From Pseudomonadales bacterium (GTDB lineage: Bacteria > Pseudomonadota > Gammaproteobacteria > Pseudomonadales > Pseudohongiellaceae): a stretch of DNA of 64,000 nt. Each line of letters opens with the position of its first letter. The first letter of the stretch is position 1. The stretch is from assembly GCA_023257655.1 (NCBI GenBank), contig JALRBQ010000013.1, positions 186,001 through 250,000 of the forward strand, read 5' to 3'. Of the stretch, positions 33,459 to 42,537 are shown in pieces. The notes under the pieces were generated by a model, which was given only the letters and a program-made list of their open reading frames with translations, ran no database searches and had not been told where the DNA came from. The position numbers and the translations under genes are program-made.

Positions 33459-35462
33459 TTATTCGAAGACGTTCGCGTTGCCCCGGGCGATGGCCATGTA
33501 AGTTGCCTTGAAACCCGGCAACAGATAACCCTCGGCGATCAGTCGATCGGTAGCGGCCTCGTATTGCGCGAGATAATCGGCGAATGAGCCATACAGCCCG
33601 GCGATGGAGTTGCGCGGATCGCGAGATTGCACCGCAACCGCCGTATTCGCCGGGAATGGAATATAACCCCCACTCAATCGGGCGAGTGAAAGCGGCGCTC
33701 CGGTTGCTTCGGCGCGCAGATTCCATGATACAAATGTGCCAAGTGGCACCTGCGTCAGCGGGGGCAGGATTGTGCTGCCCGCAAGATCGTTGTTATCGGT
33801 ATCCACGGCTGGGACGAGCGACTGATAATAGCTTGTCGTTGCGGTCGGGTGCCGATCGATAATGTGCTGTTGCCACCAGCGATCACCCCAGTCGGCGAGA
33901 CCGACGAGATACATCTCCTCCGGCACCTTGACGCCGTACAAGGCATTCCAGGCATCAGGATTGATGCGTCCCTTCACGTGGGAAGGCACCAGTGTGCCAT
34001 CGACGATGCGCGGATAGCGCGACGCGGGTGGCTCAGTACCGTGGGCAACCCAGTTGACCATGGCGACGATCAACGAGTCTTCGATGGGAGCCCACAGGTT
34101 CGGATTCGGCGGCAACTGTCCACCTCGCGGCGGCTGCGGCACGCCATTGCCGGAACCGTGTTGCGAGCCTCCGATTGTATAGAAGCGCACACCTTCCGGG
34201 ATTACCGCATCAGCAGTGCCCTCGGGATTGGTGTGTGGCAGGGAACCGGCGCGAAGCCAGTATTCGTTCGAGGTCTGGATGTGCATTATCTTCGGCACGG
34301 TATTGGTGGCGTGTGCCCTGGCGAGGATGCTGTCGGTGCGCCCGGTGAAGGGATCGGTACTCTCGCCATAGGTGAAGGGAAACAGGTCGTTCGGGTAAAG
34401 CTGATTCGCCTCCTGGCCATTGGTACGAGTAGGCATCGCGAACCGGTTATTGAACATGCCTCTGCCACCACCGGCGATGACCGGAATGACGCCGTCGAAG
34501 ACGATGCGACCGGCAAGATCGGCATTGAAGCCGTCATACAGAAACTGTCGTAGCAGCCGTCCGCTCTGGGAATTGCCCCAGGCCACCGCGTGCTGGAAGC
34601 GTGGTAGCGCGAGTGCCGCGAGTGACGGGGCATCGGCATCATAGCGCAGCAGCGACACCAGATCGCGAATGCCGGCCATACCGGCGCCCGCGAGCACCGG
34701 ATCCTGTGCCTGGTAGATCAGTTCATAGATAACGCCGGGTTCGAATCCATCGGCGAGATTGAGCGTCACAACGGGCTGATTGCTGTCCGGTTCTGCCTGT
34801 ACAGCCAGGCTGAAACGGGAATGCTCGACCGGGACACGCGGATCGTGGGGATAGAGCCGGCGCGTCAGACTTGCCTCGCGCAGACCCTGTTCAGTCGGGG
34901 GATAACCGAGATGGCCAGCACCGGCAATATTGACCGCCGTTTCCGGCGCACTGGTAATCACTTCATAGCGCACATCACCGGTAATTCGTTGAGCGGCACT
35001 GCCCACAATAGGCGCGTGCAGACGAATGCGACCCGCCTGGGGTGACAGTTCGTTGATCCACCCGGTAATCAGATAGGTGTAACCCAACGCGCTGAGTGGA
35101 TGGGTCAGTCCGACCTCGGGCGGTACTGTGCTGTTACCGCGATTATTGACATGATAAAGCAGGTCGCCATTGGCGATCTCGGCAGAGGGAACCAGCAGCC
35201 GAAAATCTGCTGAGTACTCCACCAGCCCGGCGTCGTTGCGGGGCGCATATTGCAGATCCGTTACCGCCAGGTCCGCTGGGTTGGACGGATCCAGCGTGAA
35301 GTGGACGACACCCTCAATACGTTCATAAGTGAACGTGACAGCAGGATCGGAGAGTGTCACTCGCTCACTTATTTCGATGCGAGAGACATCGGCTTGTGCC
35401 AGCAGGCTGGCACACAACAGCAGGACAGCAAGCAGTGTTCGGGGCAGGTACGAAGAGGTCAT
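33459..35462 (-). CDS. Large exported alpha/beta hydrolase-domain protein
   Basis: This 667-residue protein has a Sec signal peptide (cleavage near LLAQA). Its N-terminal beta-rich half is followed by an alpha/beta hydrolase half with the nucleophile elbow GNSQSGRLLRQF, matching the 'alpha/beta hydrolase domain' family (Abhydrolase_10-like) found in many marine gammaproteobacteria. Conserved stretches include ANQLYPNDLFPFTYGE and HIQTSNEYW. It is a predicted periplasmic esterase of unknown substrate. It is a single gene with a GC hairpin just past its stop. Confidence 0.8.
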   Translation of the reverse strand: MTSSYLPRTLLAVLLLCASLLAQADVSRIEISERVTLSDPAVTFTYERIEGVVHFTLDPSNPADLAVTDLQYAPRNDAGLVEYSADFRLLVPSAEIANGDLLYHVNNRGNSTVPPEVGLTHPLSALGYTYLITGWINELSPQAGRIRLHAPIVGSAAQRITGDVRYEVITSAPETAVNIAGAGHLGYPPTEQGLREASLTRRLYPHDPRVPVEHSRFSLAVQAEPDSNQPVVTLNLADGFEPGVIYELIYQAQDPVLAGAGMAGIRDLVSLLRYDADAPSLAALALPRFQHAVAWGNSQSGRLLRQFLYDGFNADLAGRIVFDGVIPVIAGGGRGMFNNRFAMPTRTNGQEANQLYPNDLFPFTYGESTDPFTGRTDSILARAHATNTVPKIMHIQTSNEYWLRAGSLPHTNPEGTADAVIPEGVRFYTIGGSQHGSGNGVPQPPRGGQLPPNPNLWAPIEDSLIVAMVNWVAHGTEPPASRYPRIVDGTLVPSHVKGRINPDAWNALYGVKVPEEMYLVGLADWGDRWWQQHIIDRHPTATTSYYQSLVPAVDTDNNDLAGSTILPPLTQVPLGTFVSWNLRAEATGAPLSLARLSGGYIPFPANTAVAVQSRDPRNSIAGLYGSFADYLAQYEAATDRLIAEGYLLPGFKATYMAIARGNANVFE

Positions 35463-35569
35463 GACAGATTCCGTTTCGACTTGTTATTGTGAAGGCCAGG
35501 AAGCCAGCGGATGCCCCGAGTCTTTAGCATTTCAGGTGACGTGTCAACGGAACCGGTCGATGCCGTGCG

Positions 35570-36529
35570 CTACAGCACCTTGGCTCTGGCAAGCCGATCC
35601 AGACGGCGCTGGTAGAGCAGCGGCACGATGGCGGTTAGCACCGAACCGGCCACCAGAAAGCCGGCACCGAGCATCGACACCAGCGACAACCGATCCGAGA
35701 ACGCATAGTCGGGGTAAATCAATACGATCAGCTTGAGGCTGCCGATTGTGAACAAGGGCGCCAAAGCGAGCACCGCGCTCACCTTGGAGGCCTCCCAGCA
35801 ATTGAGGGCTTCGGCGAAGCTGCCGTAGGCAATGAGGGTATTCACGCAACAGAATACCAGCAACCAGAAATGGAAGGTGGACAGCTGTAACAGGCTCGCA
35901 GGATGGATCAGTGGCAGCATCGCAAGGCCGGCGATGACATAGATGAGAAACAGGATCTGCACCGATGAAAAATTGATGAGCAGTTGCTTCTGCAACAGGG
36001 CGTAGATCACCCAGGTGATGGCGGCGAACACCACGATGACGACACCGATCGTCTGCCGATTGTCGAGACTTCGCAAGACATCAAAACGGTCGTGGAAGAA
36101 CAGCACGAGCCCGACTACGATCAGCGCGGTACCGAGTTTCTGGATATGGAAATACGGTTCCTTGTAGACGATCACCCCACCCAGAATCAAGAACAGCGTC
36201 GTAAGTTGGATAACCGCCTCGCTCGTCTCGGCATTGACGAAGTTCAGACTCAGGGAGAACAGGTAATAGTTGCAGCCCAGACTGATCGCGGCGACCAACA
36301 GCAGCCATCTCAACGATGTATCCACCGCGAAAATCGCCGGTATTTTGCGGGTGAAGAGCAACCAGAAGCCCAGCACGACACCGGCCACAATGAAGCGATA
36401 CCAGACGATCGTCGTCGCGTCCATGCCAGCCAGAAGTTCCTTGATGGCAATCGGCAACACGCCCCACATCATGGCGGCATTGAGTGACAGGAAGAATCCG
36501 GCCACGTGGTTATTTGACAGTTTGTGCAT
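35570..36529 (-). CDS. EamA/DMT-family transporter
   Basis: This 319-residue inner-membrane protein has about ten spans in two EamA repeats (the first starting NAAMMWGVLPIAIKELLAGM, the second TIGVVIVVFAAITWVIYALL). That is the drug/metabolite exporter architecture. Substrates of such carriers range from amino acids to nucleotides and none is indicated here. It stands apart from its neighbours on the same strand. A 7-bp inverted repeat (GGCGATC/GATCGCC, 36556-36579) lies just upstream. Confidence 0.9.
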   Translation of the reverse strand: MHKLSNNHVAGFFLSLNAAMMWGVLPIAIKELLAGMDATTIVWYRFIVAGVVLGFWLLFTRKIPAIFAVDTSLRWLLLVAAISLGCNYYLFSLSLNFVNAETSEAVIQLTTLFLILGGVIVYKEPYFHIQKLGTALIVVGLVLFFHDRFDVLRSLDNRQTIGVVIVVFAAITWVIYALLQKQLLINFSSVQILFLIYVIAGLAMLPLIHPASLLQLSTFHFWLLVFCCVNTLIAYGSFAEALNCWEASKVSAVLALAPLFTIGSLKLIVLIYPDYAFSDRLSLVSMLGAGFLVAGSVLTAIVPLLYQRRLDRLARAKVL

Positions 36530-36615
36530 TCGCTAATTCTTTCGATATTCGGGAAGGCGATCAACGACTCCCGATCGCCCTCAGGCTCAGGGAAGAGGCA
36601 GATGTAGCGGCTTAC

Positions 36616-37173
36616 CTAAGAGAGTTTGATATGAGACGAGAACCGAGCGCTTAAAAATTCCATTTGGTCGGCCAACACGTTGTGATTGGACAGGTAGAGG
36701 AATTCATACTGATTCGGTACAAACGGGATCGCGAGTAACTGCATGCTCGCCTCTTCGGGTTCCCGATCCGCCTTGCGATTATTACAGCGTCGGCAGGAGG
36801 TCACTACATTCATCCACGTATCCCTGCCACCGCGAGACAGTGGTTGCACATGATCCCGAGACAACTCCGAAACCGCGAACTGGACGCCACAATAGAGGCA
36901 GATATTCTTGTCTCTGCGGAACAGGAACTTGTTTTCCAGAGGGGGGTCGAAATTTTCCTGATGCATCTTGCCTTCGCAGGCGACGATGCTGGGCAGTTTC
37001 AGGACCGATTGTTTACCAATGCGATTGAAGCCACCGCGAATCTCCATCACGGTATCGCCCAACGACCAGATGACCAGCTCTTTCACAAGCAGGGTCGCCG
37101 TTTCCTCCCGGGTCAACCAGCTCACTGGTGTACCGGCCTTGTTCAACCTCAGAATCTTGGCATTCACATCCAA
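36616..37173 (-). CDS. HNH endonuclease-domain protein
   Basis: This 185-residue protein has a treble-clef HNH nuclease core: ICLYCGVQF (first Cys pair), LSRDHVQPLSRGG (DH motif), WMNVVTSCRRCNNRKADR (Asn and second Cys pair). It matches a widespread chromosomal family of small HNH proteins of unknown target, not a restriction system, and no methyltransferase is nearby. It could act in repair or in defence; there is no evidence for either. Confidence 0.85.
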   Translation of the reverse strand: MDVNAKILRLNKAGTPVSWLTREETATLLVKELVIWSLGDTVMEIRGGFNRIGKQSVLKLPSIVACEGKMHQENFDPPLENKFLFRRDKNICLYCGVQFAVSELSRDHVQPLSRGGRDTWMNVVTSCRRCNNRKADREPEEASMQLLAIPFVPNQYEFLYLSNHNVLADQMEFLSARFSSHIKLS

Positions 37174-37302
37174 TCCCCTGAACTGACACGACAGAAAGCG
37201 TGAGTTTACACTTAGATTTTATCGGCGCAATCGTTTGTGACTGAAATTTAATGCGCTATGAGCGCCAGCGGGAATCGCTCGGAAACCCCGGCAGACAAGG
37301 AT

Positions 37303-37920
37303 TCAACTCTGCCGTCGGACAGTCCGGCGTGCCTGCAAACGCTTGTAACCGCCGTTACTCCACCAGTAACCCAGTTGCAGTAATAATGCGAGTGCAATAA
37401 ACAGGGGCCAGGAACCGAGATCGGGACGTCCGACCCGAAAGTAGAACACCGCGTTGTAGTTCCGGTCTTCGGTTGGGTGCTGGGCCGTTACAATCGCGAT
37501 GTAGGTTCCCCGTTCCTCAAATTCGTAGCTGGCCGAGTAATAACCCCCCTCTTCGATGCGCGGAGGGTCGTAGAACACCGTGCGCCCCTCGAGATCGTCA
37601 ATCGCCTGCACATCCTCCCAGTCGGCATAGCGACCGAGTCTGTCGAGGTCCTTGATGATGCGGAAATCGATTTCCATCTGCGGCAGTAACTGATGCAGAT
37701 ACTCCATCACAAAGACGGAACGGGTGACATCCGGGATGTTTTCACAGAACTCGGTGTTATTCCTCGTCTCGGGCTGGAACACAGTGAAGTGTGCCTGCAG
37801 AAATCCGATATTAATCAGGCAGCGATCGGCACCGGGTACCACACTGCCATGTGCAGCCGCCTGTGCCGAAAACAGGCCGCACAAACTGCACAGCATGATT
37901 GCCGTTATCACTTTTCTCAC
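37303..37920 (-). CDS. Exported membrane-anchored protein of unknown function
   Basis: The 205-residue product starts at a GTG (37920) with AGGAAA about 7 nt upstream. It has a signal peptide (SAQAAAHG), an extracytoplasmic domain (RCLINIGFLQAHFTVFQPE, with Cys34 and Cys59 as a possible disulfide) and one C-terminal membrane span (SWPLFIALALLLQLGYWW) before a basic cytoplasmic tail. It looks well conserved in style but I recognise no named family. There are no operon partners within 100 nt. Confidence 0.65.
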   Translation of the reverse strand: MRKVITAIMLCSLCGLFSAQAAAHGSVVPGADRCLINIGFLQAHFTVFQPETRNNTEFCENIPDVTRSVFVMEYLHQLLPQMEIDFRIIKDLDRLGRYADWEDVQAIDDLEGRTVFYDPPRIEEGGYYSASYEFEERGTYIAIVTAQHPTEDRNYNAVFYFRVGRPDLGSWPLFIALALLLQLGYWWSNGGYKRLQARRTVRRQS

Positions 37921-38061
37921 TTGGAATTTCCTGCCTGCGATGCGTTGATGTTACTGGTTGAAGCTGTTTGCTGATACGAAAGGTTGATTCTGCCGAAAGG
38001 GCGCCACCTTACCATGAACGGCCCGGTGTCGGCGAATCTGCTTCACGCTCTTCACCTGTGT

Positions 38062-38754
38062 CTACCAGGGCAGCGCGCTGCCATCGTAATTGAAGAAGCC
38101 GCCAGTCTGTTCCGCAGCGAGCCCGTCGATGACCTTGAGCATGCCGCTGACGCTGGTGCGGGTATCGATGAGCGCGTTGGGGCCGCCCATATCGGTCTGT
38201 ACCCACCCCGGGTGCAAGACCGCCGCCACAAAGCCCTGCTCAGCCAGGTCTACGGCCAGACTCTTCACCACAGAATTCAACGCTGTCTTGGAGCTGCGAT
38301 AGACATAATGTCCGCCACCGCCATTGTCGGCGATCGACCCCATTTTTGAGGTCAGATAGACGAGTTTCCTGTCCTTGCCATCGGCGAGATTTTCCATAAG
38401 CGCCTGCGTCAGCAGCAAGGGCGCAATCGTATTGACCTGAAACACGTCCAGCCAGGGTTGGGCCTGGACCTTGCCAAAATAGCTGTCACGAGGGCCATAG
38501 ACGCCCGCGTTGTTGATGAAGATATCGATTGCCTCTCCCTTGAGGGCATGGGGCAAGGCGGCAATCGATTCGCCCCGGGAAGCATCGAGTTCGACCATCA
38601 TGAGGTCGGCAATTCCGGCTCGCAGCGCCTTCAGTGGCTGCGCCTGCGTCAAATCACGACAAGTCGCAATGACCCGGTAGCCACGTGCCAGATATTGCGT
38701 GGTGAACTCCAGTCCTATGCCCCGATTCGCGCCTGTAATCAATACTGTCGTCAT
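38062..38754 (-). CDS. SDR-family oxidoreductase (C-factor-like)
   Basis: Starting at the ATG at 38754 (CAGGAGA upstream) the protein has 230 residues and a classical short-chain dehydrogenase core. It has the NAD(P) motif TGANRGIGLE, the NNAG motif (INNAGVYGP), catalytic Ser in LTSKMGS and YxxxK in YRSSKTALN. It is of the short C-signal/C-factor type that acts on small carbonyls. Substrate is unknown. It diverges from the TonB receptor gene. Confidence 0.88.
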   Translation of the reverse strand: MTTVLITGANRGIGLEFTTQYLARGYRVIATCRDLTQAQPLKALRAGIADLMMVELDASRGESIAALPHALKGEAIDIFINNAGVYGPRDSYFGKVQAQPWLDVFQVNTIAPLLLTQALMENLADGKDRKLVYLTSKMGSIADNGGGGHYVYRSSKTALNSVVKSLAVDLAEQGFVAAVLHPGWVQTDMGGPNALIDTRTSVSGMLKVIDGLAAEQTGGFFNYDGSALPW

Positions 38755-38893
38755 GCCTGTCTCCTGCACTCGGTGAGCCTGCAATCTACCCGTCTCCCTG
38801 AGCTACGTCAAAACCGGTTCGATGGATGTCCCGGCAGGTCCGCTGACGTGATTCATTCACGGGATCAATACGATTAGGCAACCCCGCCTCCTC

Positions 38894-38902
38894 TGCTATA
38901 CT
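38894..38902 (+). promoter_or_regulatory. Extended -10 promoter for the TonB receptor
   Basis: TGCTATACT is an extended -10 element 38 nt before the receptor ATG, giving a start of transcription near 38909. No strong -35 is needed for this type and none is clear. Confidence 0.45.
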
Positions 38903-38939
38903 GCTGGGCCGCAACTAACGAGAAACACCAGGGAATTTC

Positions 38940-41390
38940 ATGCGTCAGCTGCTTACTGTCGTGTTCACCGCATTCGCCAGTCTGGCCGTAGCCCAGCAAC
39001 CGGAGCAGATCATTATCGTCGGCGTCGTCCCCAGTGGAGCCGGCATCGACAAGAACAAGATTCCCTTCCCGGTGCAGATCGCGAATGCCGAGGCGTTAGA
39101 GAACACCAACAGCGTCAGCCTGGCGGATTTCCTGCGCCAGAACTTCACCAGCATCAGCCTCAACGACGCCCAGAACAACCCTCTGCAATCAGATCTGCAA
39201 TACCGTGGTTTCACCGCCTCGCCGCTGTTGGGTCTGGCGCAAGGGATTGCGGTTTATCAGAATGGAGCCCGTATCAATGAACCGCTGGGCGACACCGTCA
39301 ACTGGGACCTTCTGCCCCAGTCTGCCATTCATGGCATCACCCTGAGCGGTGGCGCGAACCCCCTGTTCGGACTCAACAGCCTCGGTGGCTCGCTGGTGGT
39401 GGCGATGAAAGACGGCTACACGTTTCAAGGTACCGAGGTCGAGGCCAGTACCGGCGCATTCGGTCGCCGCACGGTGGCGATGGAAACCGGCGGCAGTGTC
39501 GGCAACGTCGCCTACTACGGCAACCTGGAATACCTCGAGGAAGATGGCTGGCGCGATCATTCTGAATCGGAAGTGCTAGGATTCTATGGCAGCGTGGATT
39601 GGCGTTCGGAAGCGAGTCGGATTGGCGCACATCTGCAACTAAGCGATTCCGATCTGATCGGGAACGGGTCGGCCCCGGTGGAGCTGCTCGAACTGGACCG
39701 CGCGGCCGTGTTCACAGGTCCCGACATAACCGCAAATGAACTGCAGATGCTGAGTATCGATTTTACCCATGATGTACACGACGATTTGCGTGTCAGCGGC
39801 AATGCGTTCTATCGTCGCAATAACACCGGTTCCTTCAATGGCGATGTATCCGAGTTTGCTCTCTGCGACTTCGGATCCGGAACCGCGCTACTGGAGAATC
39901 TTGAAGAAGATGACCTGGCACCTCTAGGCCTGGAGTTCGACGGCGTTTGCGACGGTCAGTTTGCCGATTTCCCGGCATTCGATACCTTTCTCGGGAATCT
40001 GGCGCTACAACACGGTGTCGAGGCTCCCGGCGTCGAAGATTTGAGTGACGTCCTTTCCGGCACTGGTGCGCTGAGTGACTCGGCGATCAATAATCTGAGT
40101 GCTCGGCAACAGACCTCACAAGGCGGCGATATCCAGCTGACCTGGCAGAACGCGGTGCTGGGTTACCCGCTGCAGGTCATCCTCGGTGCCGCCTATTTCA
40201 ATGGCGAATCCCAATTCGACGCGGTGCTGGAACTCTCTGCAATCGACCCGCGCACGCGTCTTACTCGCGGACTCGGTACCGGCACCTTTGTGGACAGTGC
40301 CGCCACCAATATCGATACCGTCACCCGATCAACGAGTCTTTACGGAACAAGTGCCATCGACCTGAGCGACGTGCTTACTCTCACGCTGTCGGCGCGTGCC
40401 AATGAGACCCGCGTGACCTTGCAGGACCGCTCAGGGGTGCACCCGGAATTGAATGGCAGACAACGGTATGCGCGGATAAATCCGGCCGTCGGGCTGACCT
40501 GGCAGCTGTCTGACTCACATAATGTGTATCTGTCCTACAGCGAATCCTCTCGGGCGCCGACCCCGATCGAACTGGCCTGTAACGAAGGTGTCTTCGATCT
40601 CGCCGTGGCCTATGCGGTCGCGGCGGGCGAGGCAGCCGACGACGTCGATTTTGAGTGTCGCCTGCCCAATGCCTTTCTCGCCGATCCACCGCTGGATGCG
40701 GTCGTCGCGCATAGCTTTGAATTGGGAGCGCGCGGTTTTGTGGGGGACATTGATTACTCGCTTGGCCTGTTCGCTACCACCAATCACAATGACATCCTGT
40801 TCCAGACTACCGGACGCGCCACCGGACTGTTCGCCAATGTCGACAAAACCCGGCGTCGCGGCCTCGAAGCCGGGTTCAGTGGCACGCTGGGCGCTCTGCA
40901 CTGGTCGGCTGGTTACAGCCTGATCGAGGCCACGTTTGAGGCCGATTTCCAGGCCTTGAGTCCGAATCACAGCTTTGCCGATGATGCCGGAGAAATTGCA
41001 GTGCGTTACGGTGATCATATTCCTGGTATTCCCCGTCACCAATTCAAGGCCAGCGGCGATTACCAGATTCGCGAAAGTCTGAGTGTCGGGCTCGATGTGG
41101 TCAGTAATTCCAGCCAGTTTCTACGCGGTGACGAGTCGAATCAGCTTGCCAGCATCGACGGCTATACCGTGGTGAATTTACGAACCCGTTATGAACTCGG
41201 TACGCAACTGGAGCTGTTTGCCAAAGTCGAGAACCTGTTCAATACCGACTATGAGTCCTTCGGCTTGTTGGGAGAAGATCCGGGCGAGGCAGAGCTGCCC
41301 GTGCTCGAGGACTTTTCTGTGCCCTATTTCCTTGGTGCTGGCCCACCACGCGCCGCCTTCATCGGCGTGCGATACCGCTTCAGGGATTAA
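38940..41390 (+). CDS. TonB-dependent outer-membrane receptor
   Basis: This 816-residue protein has a signal peptide (cleavage near AVAQ), an N-terminal plug domain (residues about 40-155, with DLQYRGFTASPLLGLAQGIAV and GANPLFGLNSLGGSL) and a beta-barrel whose strands end in an aromatic C-terminus (FIGVRYRFRD). It imports a ligand across the outer membrane using TonB-ExbBD energy. The cargo cannot be read from sequence. No periplasmic binding protein or FecR-type regulator adjoins it. Its TAA overlaps the convergent GDPD stop (TTAA at 41387-41390). Confidence 0.93.
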   Translation: MRQLLTVVFTAFASLAVAQQPEQIIIVGVVPSGAGIDKNKIPFPVQIANAEALENTNSVSLADFLRQNFTSISLNDAQNNPLQSDLQYRGFTASPLLGLAQGIAVYQNGARINEPLGDTVNWDLLPQSAIHGITLSGGANPLFGLNSLGGSLVVAMKDGYTFQGTEVEASTGAFGRRTVAMETGGSVGNVAYYGNLEYLEEDGWRDHSESEVLGFYGSVDWRSEASRIGAHLQLSDSDLIGNGSAPVELLELDRAAVFTGPDITANELQMLSIDFTHDVHDDLRVSGNAFYRRNNTGSFNGDVSEFALCDFGSGTALLENLEEDDLAPLGLEFDGVCDGQFADFPAFDTFLGNLALQHGVEAPGVEDLSDVLSGTGALSDSAINNLSARQQTSQGGDIQLTWQNAVLGYPLQVILGAAYFNGESQFDAVLELSAIDPRTRLTRGLGTGTFVDSAATNIDTVTRSTSLYGTSAIDLSDVLTLTLSARANETRVTLQDRSGVHPELNGRQRYARINPAVGLTWQLSDSHNVYLSYSESSRAPTPIELACNEGVFDLAVAYAVAAGEAADDVDFECRLPNAFLADPPLDAVVAHSFELGARGFVGDIDYSLGLFATTNHNDILFQTTGRATGLFANVDKTRRRGLEAGFSGTLGALHWSAGYSLIEATFEADFQALSPNHSFADDAGEIAVRYGDHIPGIPRHQFKASGDYQIRESLSVGLDVVSNSSQFLRGDESNQLASIDGYTVVNLRTRYELGTQLELFAKVENLFNTDYESFGLLGEDPGEAELPVLEDFSVPYFLGAGPPRAAFIGVRYRFRD

Positions 41391-42454
41391 CGCGTTGTGC
41401 GCGAGTGCGCCCGCAGAAAATTGACGGCGCGATCCGGAAAATCCGTGAAGACTCCGTCGACACCGGCATCAAAGTAAAACTGTTCCAGCATCTCTTCGAA
41501 GTTTTCTGCATAGTGGGGCACCTGACCCGCATCGAGACGGAAGGTGTACGGGTGCACCTGCATGCCGTTGGCATGGGCCAGTTCCACGAGATCACTGATC
41601 ATGAGATTGTCGGGTGTGGATTCCTCGTCGATGATCAGACTCTTGTCGGGACCGAAGCCATCGGCATAACGTGCCACAGTGGCCATCCCCTCGGCATTGA
41701 ACATCCAGCCATACTCGGCTTCGGATCCAACCAGCTGCACGAGATTCAGGCTGACACCGGCGGCGGGGAGTATTTCGTCATGCAGAATCTTCAATTCCTC
41801 ATAGCTGAACGTCTGCACAAACACCTTGTCCTGCTTGCTCGTGTAACCATACTGCTTGAGTGTGGCGATGACTGCCGTGCTCAGGTCCTTGCCTTCGGCA
41901 CGATGGAACTCGGGTGATTTGATCTCGGGATAGATGCCAACATCGCGGCCAGTGGAACGATTCAGTCCCTGCACCATTTCAATTTCTTCTGCCAAGGTAT
42001 TGATGCGAAATGCCGAGGCGTCGACCGGGAAGCGCGAGGGATAGACGGCCTCGCGACTATTGGCGCGCGCCCTGACGCCCTCGTTCACCCTCAGCTGCCG
42101 AATTTCGGCGAGCGTGAAGTCAATGGCATAGAAATGTCCATCGGTCCGCGCCCGGCCCGGGAAGCGGCTGGCGACGTCGGTCGTGCGATCCAGCGTGATG
42201 TCGTGGATAACGATAAGGGCATCGTCCTGTGTCATCACCACATCCTGCTCCACATAGTCTGCGCCCATGGCATAGGCCATCGCTTTCGCTTCCAGGGTGT
42301 GCTCGGGCAGATAGCCGCTGGCACCGCGGTGGGCGACGACGATTTTCTGGGCAGCGACCTGGGAGGAAAGCGAGAAGGCCATAAGCAGTACACTCAATAG
42401 GCAGATTGATCGGAATTCAGCGTTGAGACGCGGCATAGGAGTCACCCGGTTCAT
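41387..42454 (-). CDS. glpQ: Exported glycerophosphodiester phosphodiesterase
   Basis: Starting at the ATG at 42454, or an ATG six codons later (42436), the protein has about 350 residues with a signal peptide (LSSQVAAQ). The GDPD catalytic set is present: VVAHRGASGYLPEHT (first catalytic His, Glu), YVEQDVVMTQDDALIVIHD (Glu, Asp, second His), and FTDFPDRA near the C-terminus. It is a GlpQ-like periplasmic enzyme releasing glycerol-3-phosphate from phospholipid head-group diesters. No glpT or glpK neighbours are visible. The stop overlaps the TonB receptor stop. Confidence 0.9.
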   Translation of the reverse strand: MNRVTPMPRLNAEFRSICLLSVLLMAFSLSSQVAAQKIVVAHRGASGYLPEHTLEAKAMAYAMGADYVEQDVVMTQDDALIVIHDITLDRTTDVASRFPGRARTDGHFYAIDFTLAEIRQLRVNEGVRARANSREAVYPSRFPVDASAFRINTLAEEIEMVQGLNRSTGRDVGIYPEIKSPEFHRAEGKDLSTAVIATLKQYGYTSKQDKVFVQTFSYEELKILHDEILPAAGVSLNLVQLVGSEAEYGWMFNAEGMATVARYADGFGPDKSLIIDEESTPDNLMISDLVELAHANGMQVHPYTFRLDAGQVPHYAENFEEMLEQFYFDAGVDGVFTDFPDRAVNFLRAHSRTTR

Positions 42455-42537
42455 GATTGTGGCAGGTGCATGATCGCACCTCTGTCGCCGTAGTCTACAC
42501 AATAATGTGGCTTTTTTTTGACAGCCAACAGCCCCGA

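Noticed and set aside
36616-37173. Restriction-modification or defence island around the HNH gene
   Set aside because: No methyltransferase, specificity subunit or mobile element adjoins it; it matches a common chromosomal HNH family.
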